Below are positions 57,183 through 64,000 of a stretch of 64,000 nt of DNA, in pieces. Every line of letters starts with the position of its first letter. The first letter of the stretch is position 1. Under the pieces are notes generated by a model. That model was given only the letters and a program-made list of their open reading frames with translations, had not been told where the DNA came from and searched no databases. Position numbers and translations under genes: made by a program. This DNA is from Panopea generosa (taxonomy: Eukaryota > Mollusca > Bivalvia > Adapedonta > Hiatellidae): assembly GCA_029582155.1 (NCBI GenBank), contig CM055895.1:44846578-44910577 (forward strand), given 5' to 3'.

Positions 57183-57539
57183 CATGCTTTGAATTCAGTC
57201 TGTGCAGATATGATGTTATAAAACCTTGTTCTATCAAAAATGAATGGACACATAATAACAAAAGCAAATGTAAACAGTTATAACTTTCTGCCTTCGAGCA
57301 GCATTAATACTTTCAAATTCGATGCCGAGTCAGGTGCTTACAAATTAATTTGTGTTTTTATATGAATCCTGTAAATTGCGTTTGAGCACAAATTTGAGTT
57401 GACTTTTTATATTATCTCAGGACCAGGCAAAAGGTCAATATCACTGCCAAGTCACTGAATGAAGTAGATTGTTGATGACTTTTCAATTAAACTAACATAA
57501 TTCATAATTCATAATTATAACCTTTTTTGTACATTGCAG

Positions 57540-57799
57540 GTCACCAGGGTACAGGGGTTGTTTCTTACTTTGTTTTTCTTCGCTGGTTATTCTTTCTTAA
57601 CATTTTCATATTCCTGTTGTTGTTTTGGGTGGTCACGTTTTTCCAAATTACTTTCGAGAATGCTGGCTATGACTCGGACACACTTGGGTCAGGTTCCACA
57701 CTGTACACAACAACTACGGCAGATACGTGCAGTGGTCTGTATAGTACCAATGTAACATACGAAACGCTGGACCTCATATTAGACTTCGTGCAAGGCACA
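57540..57799 (+). CDS. TMC exon: GTGVVSYFVFLRWL, TM1 and first outer loop
   Basis: The acceptor is ACATTGCAG and the donor GTATGT. Two bases complete the Gly from 55685. It reads HQGTGVVSYFVFLRWLFFLN, then a run of hydrophobic residues (TM1, about residues 8-38 of the exon), an outer loop with one Cys and an N-V-T sequon, and ends LDLILDFVQGT. TMC proteins are multi-pass membrane proteins (about ten spans, TMEM16-like fold); TMC1/2 form hair-cell mechanotransduction channels. Which paralogue this is cannot be settled from these exons; the loop reminds me of the TMC5/7 group. Confidence 0.93.
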
Positions 57800-57854
57800 G
57801 TATGTATGACTGCTATTTTTTAGTTAAGTTTATAATTATTCAAATGAACTTTAT

Positions 57855-58010
57855 CATGAAGAAAGCTTGAAGCTCATATGAACTGCTCTCAAGTCTGCTT
57901 ATTGAGTTGAACAAGTATTGAGAGGCACCGCATTGAGCTGAGGATTGAACCCGCAACCTCTGGCATGAACGCCCAACACTCTATCCACTATGCTATCATC
58001 TCACTTACAA
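57855..58010 (-). mobile_element. tRNA-like dispersed repeat E
   Basis: GCTCATATGAACTGCTCTCA, GAGGATTGAACCCGCAACCT and CACTCTATCCACTATGCTAT match 33075-33262. Confidence 0.6.
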
Positions 58011-58114
58011 TACAAGCTTTGCTAAATAGATTCAAAAAGAGTTTCTTGGCTGAAGGAACAATAAAATATAGCTTATGCAGGGGGGGAACAATGGCATAGG
58101 TTACTCTATAAAAA

Positions 58115-58300
58115 CTGAATGTGGTCTAGCGGTAGAGTGTCGCCTCGCATATGGAAGGTCGTGGGTTTGATCCCTGACCGGGTCATACCAAAGACTTTAA
58201 AAATGGTTCTAGAAACTTCCTCGCTTGATGCTCAGCATTTAGAGGAAAGTCAACAATTGTTGAAAGCGACGCTAAACATCATACAACAACAACATACTCT
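58115..58300 (+). mobile_element. tRNA-derived SINE (family A), good head, deleted body
   Basis: GGTCTAGCGGTAGAGTGTCG (A box) and GGTCGTGGGTTTGATCCCTG (B box), then the body to GCTCAGCATTTAGAGG. It jumps straight to TCAACAATTGTTGAAAGCGA and the CAACAACAAC tail, lacking the middle of about 110 bp. Confidence 0.82.
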
Positions 58301-58525
58301 ATGTACAATGTTTTTTTATCAGTAAAAAAATATACACAATAAGAATTTTAGACGTGTTTATGGCAAGTTCAGTCTACAATACGAATTTCTTACAAGTAAG
58401 AATTAAAATCCGGTGATCATAAATATCTAAAGCATAAATAACTGAAAACATTTTTTTGATTTTGATGAAATCTGCAATTTTTCAAAGAAATAATAAATAT
58501 TAGTTCCGTCAAATTGAGAATTCAT

Positions 58526-58551
58526 GAATATATATATATATATATATATTT
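58526..58551. repeat. (AT)n at a TMC acceptor
   Basis: About 12 AT dinucleotides end 5 bp before the AG at 58556 and replace the usual pyrimidine tract. Confidence 0.85.
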
Positions 58552-58556
58552 GACAG

Positions 58557-58702
58557 GGCTGGATGGAAAAGACAGCAATGTTTTATGGCTTCTATACAAG
58601 TGAAGAATTGGCCCTGGCAGTTTCAGAATACAACATGCCGCTGGCGTACTTCATTGCGTCACTCACTGTTCTCCTTGTCAGCCTCATAGTCATGGTCCAT
58701 AA
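58557..58702 (+). CDS. TMC exon with second membrane segment
   Basis: The acceptor is TTTGACAG, directly after an (AT)n tract, and the donor GTATGT. Phase 0 start; it ends with two bases of a codon. GWMEKTAMFYGFY matches the 'G..E.T.LFYG.Y' motif after the first outer loop of TMC proteins. MPLAYFIASLTVLLVSLIVM is the second membrane span. The rest of the protein (eight more spans in the family) is not visible in the remaining 5 kb. Confidence 0.92.
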
Positions 58703-59038
58703 GTATGTATTACATATCTATTACATTTCATAGATGAATGTATTCACTTACTCAGAACAAAACTTTTTACTTACAGTATATTTTGACTGTATCATACAGT
58801 CTTCATCAGCCTACTGCCGGGTCAGTGATGCATGGTGGCACGTGATATGGGATGAACACATAACTAGTTTGAAGAATAAACCTTATATAGCTCTCTCAAT
58901 TGGGTCTGTTAGATAGCAGTTGTTATGAGCATGCTAGTTTGCTTTCATCTATCAATATAGTAAGAGGACTCTGACTGGTCAGTTAATTTGACATTGGGAA
59001 AGCCACATTTGAGTGTGTTGATTTGTCAATTGTTTCAG

Positions 59039-59065
59039 GGAAAGTTTGAATGATGTCTCAGATCA
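59039..59065 (+). CDS. Candidate 27-nt TMC microexon
   Basis: Between TTGTTTCAG and GTAAGC, 27 nt fit the phase of 58702 (AA + G = Lys, then ESLNDVSD and two bases). The residues do not clearly match the loop after TM2 in TMC proteins. Splice sites and phase alone support it. Confidence 0.22.
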
Positions 59066-59612
59066 GTAAGCATTCAATAGCTATGAATTTTGAGACAGCA
59101 ATGGAATTTCCTGTTTTTTTTTGGTTAATACACCTGATTTAGGAGATATCGGGTTCTATATATATCACATAACATAAGGTTAGTAAAAAAGTTTTGTTCT
59201 AAGTAATAAAATATATTCATCTGAGATGCTAAATTCCGAACAAGAGAACAACATAATTTTATATTGTTTTATATCTATTTGATATTTGTCATTATTAATA
59301 TGTATATGTTCATTGCATGAATCATTGCTCTTTAAAAAATGTAAAATAAATTCTAATTCCATTAGTTTAAATTGGTTCACCAGAAAAAATGTTCAAGGAA
59401 ATATTGATTTATATTTTCAAAGAGTTTAAAAACCTAAAAATTGACACCACTATTTAATAAACTGATAAAATAAATTGTTAAAGTAAATATGAAGGTTCAG
59501 ATATTAATACTGGGTGATACATTCATTCAAGTGTGAAGATTAATTTGAATTGTGAACATTGCCGCGTGTTCCTTTAATATTATTTTATATTATATAATTA
59601 CACATTATACAT
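59066..59612. other. TMC intron, no feature seen
   Basis: AT-rich. No exon recognised. Confidence 0.45.
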
Positions 59613-59853
59613 GTGGGTTCTACATGGCCGAGTGGTTTAAGGTGCCATCTCAAGATCACTAATTTCTCACCACTAAGGTCATACGTTTGAGTACCGCTCA
59701 TTCTAAAATCTGTATGTGAGAAAGTTTACCAGTTACTTGCGGAAGGATGGTGGTTCTACTAATATTCATTTTGAGGTTTTCCTCCACCAACTGGTTATGC
59801 CATACATAACCTGAAATGTGTTAAGAATGGTGTTAAATCCCATTTAAACAAAT
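59613..59853 (+). mobile_element. tRNA-Leu-like SINE (family B), full length
   Basis: TACATGGCCGAGTGGTTTAA (A box), TCATACGTTTGAGTACCGCT (B box), ACTTGCGGAAGGATGGTGGT, ending ATGGTGTTAAATCCCATTTA. Confidence 0.82.
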
Positions 59854-59896
59854 CAAACTTTAATGTTATGTTTATCCTTGAATACATGTTTATCCT

Positions 59897-59963
59897 CACA
59901 CACACACACAAACACACGTGCACGCGCACGCGCACACACACAAGCAAGCGCACAAGCACACGC

Positions 59964-60000
<37 letters not shown>
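59897..60000. repeat. CA-rich microsatellite
   Basis: Pure and CG/AAG-interrupted CA dinucleotides over about 100 bp, directly joined to repeat F at 60001. Confidence 0.9.
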
Positions 60001-60003
<3 letters not shown>

Positions 60004-61560
60004 TATACAGAAGATTTTTTTTTTCGATCTGAAATTCAAGATGGCCGCTGTTACTAAAAATAGTCCAAAACTTAAAAAATCTTCTTCTCATGAACGGCCC
60101 AACAGATTTTCAAAATGTTTATGCAGTAATGATGACCAACTATAGTTTTGTTAGATTTGTTCAAATGGTGTCCCTAGGGTTAAATATGACCCCGCCCCGA
60201 GGGTTCAATTAGGGGACACATGTCATTATAATATTATTATTTTTTTTTTTTTAAAATGGAAATGATTTTGCCTATATGTTCACAGAAGCATTGTTTAGTG
60301 AAGGAGGTTCAGATTTGTAAAAATGCCTGGGTTCCACTGTCTTAAGGGGTCAGGAGGGGCCCCAAAAGGGTAAAAATTGGGAATTACTAAATTCGTTTTC
60401 TTAAGAACCGGTATGTCAGATTTGTTCATATTTTGCATAAATTATCCCTATGTGTAGGGTTTTGATTGCAGATAAGAATTTAGGGGCTAAAATTTATAGG
60501 GGCCCTGTAAGGGGACTTAGAATTTTACATAGGGATACTATGGGAAAACAGAAAATTCTCTTTTTCTTTCATCTGTTCTTAAACCACTAGGCCAATTAAA
60601 CTGAAACTTCACATGGGTGTTTCTATTGCATAGGAGACTATACAGAAGATTTTTTTTTTCGATCTGAAATTCAAGATGGCCACCGTTACTAAAAATAGTC
60701 CAAAACTTAAAAAATCTTCTTCTCATGAACGGCCCAACAGATTTTCAAAATGTTTATGTAGTAATGATGACCAACTATAGTTCTGTTAGATTTGTTCAAA
60801 TGGTGTCCCTAGGGTTAAAAATGACTTTGCTCTGAGAGTTCAATTAGGGGACACATGTCAATATAATATTTTTTTTATTTTTTTTTTAAATGGAAATCAT
60901 TTTGCCTATATCTTCACTAAAGCATTGTTAGGTAAAGGAAGTTAAGATTTGTAAAAATGACTTGGTTCCTATGTCTTAAGGGGTCAGGAGGGGCCCCAAA
61001 AGGGTACAAATTGGGAATTAGTAAAATTGTTTTCTTAAGAACAGGTATGTCAGATTTGTACATATTTGATATAAATTATCCCTAAGAGTAGGGTTTGATT
61101 GCAGATAAGAATTTAGGGGCTAAAATATATAGGGGCCCTGTAAGGGGACTTAGAATTTTACATAGGGATACTGTGGGAAAACAAAAAATTCTCTTTTTTT
61201 TCATTTATTCTGAAACCACTAGGCCAATTAAACTGAAACTTCACATGAATGTTTTATATTGCATAGGAGACTATACAAAAGATTTATTTTTTCTATCTAA
61301 AATTTATAATGGCCACCATTACTAAAAATAGTTCAAAACTTAAAAAATCTTCTTCTCATGAACAGTCCAACAGATTTTCAAAATGTTTATGTAATAATGA
61401 TGACCAACTATAGTTTTGTTAGATTTGTTCAAATGGTGTCCCTAGAGTTAAAAATGACCCCGCCCCGATGTTTCTATTGCATAGTAGAATTTCAAAAAGT
61501 GCTATGGCCACTATGAGTCAGTAGAGCGTCCTCAGGGCCTCTTGGGCCTCTTGTTTAGTT
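60001..61560 (+). repeat. Dispersed repeat F, three tandem copies
   Basis: GACTATACAGAAGATTTTTT opens units at about 60001, 60641 and 61268 (spacing about 640 and 627 bp; the last is shorter). Each has GAAATTCAAGATGGCC or a variant, GGTGTCCCTAGGGTTAAA and GGGGTCAGGAGGGGCCCCAA. The end block CCTCAGGGCCTCTTGGGCCT lies at 61531. Related to 3194-3990. Confidence 0.85.
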
Positions 61561-62429
61561 GCAGTATACAAATTTTGTAATCATAAGTATTTCAACAATT
61601 TTAAAAACAATTTGCTGGGAATTTTATAGATTATAAATTCCATTCTGCAAAGAAATAATTTTGATTTGTTATGTCTGAGATGAACAGAAGTTAGGAAAAC
61701 GAGATTTCACGAGATTTTGTTTGAAATGCTAGTGTCCATAACATCCTAATCAGTTTCTTTTCCTTCTCTATATAAGTCCTTGATAATTCATATCAAGTTT
61801 GTTGTACAATAACTATTGTAAGCTCTAGATTGAAGTTTTTGTTTTGAAAATTACATTAAATGGTTTGTATTTGCTTTGTTCAAAGTTGTCTGTGAAACAT
61901 GCCCTTACAAAAGATTGAAAATTTGAAGATGTTGTTTGCTTGTAATTTTAAAAGATTATTTGTTTTGTCATTCATTTATCTAAAACATGTATAATGAGGA
62001 GCTAGAACAGCACGTTTTCATTTTCATGATGAATCCATAAAGTCTGAGTCATGTACTTAGAGTAGATGGTATATCTTGTTTACTTTTTTGTTGTTGCGGT
62101 AACATATTCTTTATATATGAGATATTTATGGCTTGACTCATCTGACATCTTTTTCATGTTAGTAATACTTCCTGGTAAGTTTGCCCTAGCTAGTATTTCA
62201 CTCACCCTGGTCCCATGGTTACAGGCTCAACTAAACAAAACAACAAATTGACTCATTGTAACAAAATAAACATAAAGTGATTGTTCAAGTGAATAGTTGC
62301 TTTTTTTATTTATTTTTTTTATATATCTTTTGGATAATTTTGAATTTAAGTAAAAAATTTGTGAGTCTGAGTTTTTTACTTTTTTTAAGAATTGAAGTCC
62401 TATTTCAAGTATTGCTTTGTTATAGATCC
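61561..62429. other. No feature seen
   Basis: AT-rich. I looked here for the next TMC exon (family blocks after TM2) and found none. Confidence 0.45.
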
Positions 62430-63372
62430 AGCAATTTATGTGTGAATATATCAGAGTACAACCAGTCCAGTCCGGTAATGATATATGCTGTTTACAATTT
62501 ATGTGTGAACACATCAGAGTACAACCAGTCCAGTCTGGTAATATTATATGCGTCCGGTAATGTTATATACCATTCACAATCTATGTGTGAACACATCAGA
62601 GTACAACCAGTCCAGTCCGGTAATGTTATATGTGTCCGGTAATGTTATATGCCGTTTACAATTTATGTGTGAACACAATAGTTGTTGTTGTATGGCGTTT
62701 AGCGTTGCTTTCAACAATTTTTCAGTCATATCGCAACGGTGTCTACTTGAGACAGTATTCTGAGCGCTGTCACACTGTAGTATCATGCCGCAGACAAATG
62801 GTATGATATCCCAACCAGTCACATTATACTGACACTGGCCGACCAGACCTAGAACTCTCCTTTAAATGCTGAGCATCAAGCAAGGAAGCTTCTAGTACCA
62901 TTTGTAAAGTCTTTGGTATGACCCGGCCGGGGATTGAACCCATGACCTTCGGCATGCGAGGCAGATGCTGAACACCCAGTACAACCAGTCACTATGGTAA
63001 TGATATATGCTGTTTACAATATATGTATGAACACATCAGAGTACAACCAGTCCAGTCCAGTAATGTTATATGCCGTTCACAATCTATGTGTGAACACATC
63101 AGAGAACAACCAGTCCAGTCCGGTAATGTTATATGCCATTCACAATCTTTGTGTGAACACATCTGTGTACAACCAGTCCAGTCTGGTAATTATATATGCC
63201 ACTCACAATTTATGTGTGAACATATCAGAGTACAACCAGTCCAGTCTGTTAATGTTATATGCATCCAGTAATGTTATATGCCATTCACAATTTATGTGTG
63301 AACACATCAGAGTACAACCAGTCCAGTCCAGTAATGTTATATGCCATTCACAACTTATGACAATGTAATATG
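62430..63372. repeat. 63-bp minisatellite interrupted by a SINE
   Basis: About ten units of ACACATCAGAGTACAACCAG, TCCAGTCCGGTAATGTTATA, TGCCATTCACAATTTATGTG and TGA, some with an extra TGTCCGGTAATGTTATA. It is split at 62679-62974 by a SINE. Confidence 0.88.
62679..62974 (-). mobile_element. tRNA-derived SINE (family A), inside the 63-bp array
   Basis: TAGTTGTTGTTGTATGGCGT, TTTTTCAGTCATATCGCAAC, TATGACCCGGCCGGGGATTG and CCATGACCTTCGGCATGCGA; close to full length. Array units resume at CAGTACAACCAGTC. Confidence 0.83.
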
Positions 63373-64000
63373 TGCCACAGAATTATAACCATGCATATGT
63401 GTGAACGTGCTAACACATTTTTTGTAGCTATTATAAGCACTACACATATGGATAGACAAATATATTGCTCAACAGTAGATTCATCAAAGAAGACATAAAG
63501 TATCTTTTTCCCTTAATGAATAAACCTTTAGATAAACAGTTTTGTTACTGTTATATTGTTTTATTCATAAGTTTGTAGCCATATAAGTACAACACATTTG
63601 GATAGATTAGATAGAACTCAGATAGAATAAAATATAGCTTAACAGTATAGTCATTAAACTTGCACATCGCTAGAGAACACAAAGGAACAGGGATTATCAC
63701 TCAATCCCTTCAACAAATACACCCCTAGATAACTGTTTTGTTACTGTTATACTGTTTTATTGACAATTATGCTTACAAGTTTGAATCCCAGGATCTCAGG
63801 TAAGAATGTCTCATCCCCTGGTAGGAAAGTGTTCTCCGTTTACTTCTTTTGCAATTCCTGTTTTGGTAAAGGACAAGAATCCATTATCCAGTTGCCATTT
63901 TGTCCTTTTGTTCTTGTTGAGGGGTAGCATTATGCCTTAACACATATCTTCTCATCATTCCTATTATCTTTCCTATTTCATGCAAATGTTTAAGACCCTA
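63373..64000. other. Right edge, loose duplication only
   Basis: A diverged direct duplication (TAAACAGTTTTGTTACTGTT at about 63533 and ATAACTGTTTTGTTACTGTT at about 63729, with related flanks) about 195 bp apart. No exon seen. Confidence 0.4.

Noticed and set aside
62277-63368. NLCVNTSEYNQSSPV-type repeat protein
   Set aside because: 63-bp array read in frame; an inserted SINE breaks it and there is no supporting start or splice signal.

Overview
The window reads as nuclear DNA of an animal, most likely a bivalve mollusc. It is AT-rich, genes are cut into short exons with GT-AG introns of kilobases, and most of the sequence is dispersed or tandem repeat. The mollusc assignment is inferred from repeat style (several tRNA-derived SINE families, TTAA and TA MITEs, many minisatellites); no species can be named.

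Two protein genes are supported, both on the + strand. (1) Positions 1079-12795 hold the last seven exons of NUP85, the Y-complex nucleoporin. Splice phases agree across every intron, about 222 residues of the C-terminal third are encoded, and the gene ends with a stop at 12795 and an AATAAA at 12809. (2) From about 25.2 or 34.5 kb to at least 58.7 kb lie the 5' exons of a transmembrane channel-like (TMC) gene, up to the second membrane segment; the rest lies beyond the right edge. Two different 5' exons (ending 37301 and 45936) are in the same phase and could both feed the exon at 52776, which suggests alternative promoters.

Layout: 1-785 foldback-type transposon; 1079-12795 NUP85 with three minisatellites in its introns; 12836-13850 compound minisatellite against the NUP85 poly(A) signal; 13.9-25 kb intergenic, full of MITEs and SINEs; 25-59 kb TMC introns with about ten minisatellite arrays, a second foldback element (35.6-36.9 kb), a LINE fragment and many SINEs; 59-64 kb further TMC intron or flank with a triplicated dispersed repeat and a SINE-split 63-bp array. 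By span, tandem arrays take up about 14 kb, roughly a fifth of the window.

The most striking observation is in NUP85. A 32-nt microexon (6916-6947) is preceded by about 49 tandem copies of a 37-bp unit that contains the exon's own 3' splice site and its first 13 bases. The splice junction itself has been amplified into an array of near-identical decoy acceptors, and most of them would run into an in-frame stop six codons later.
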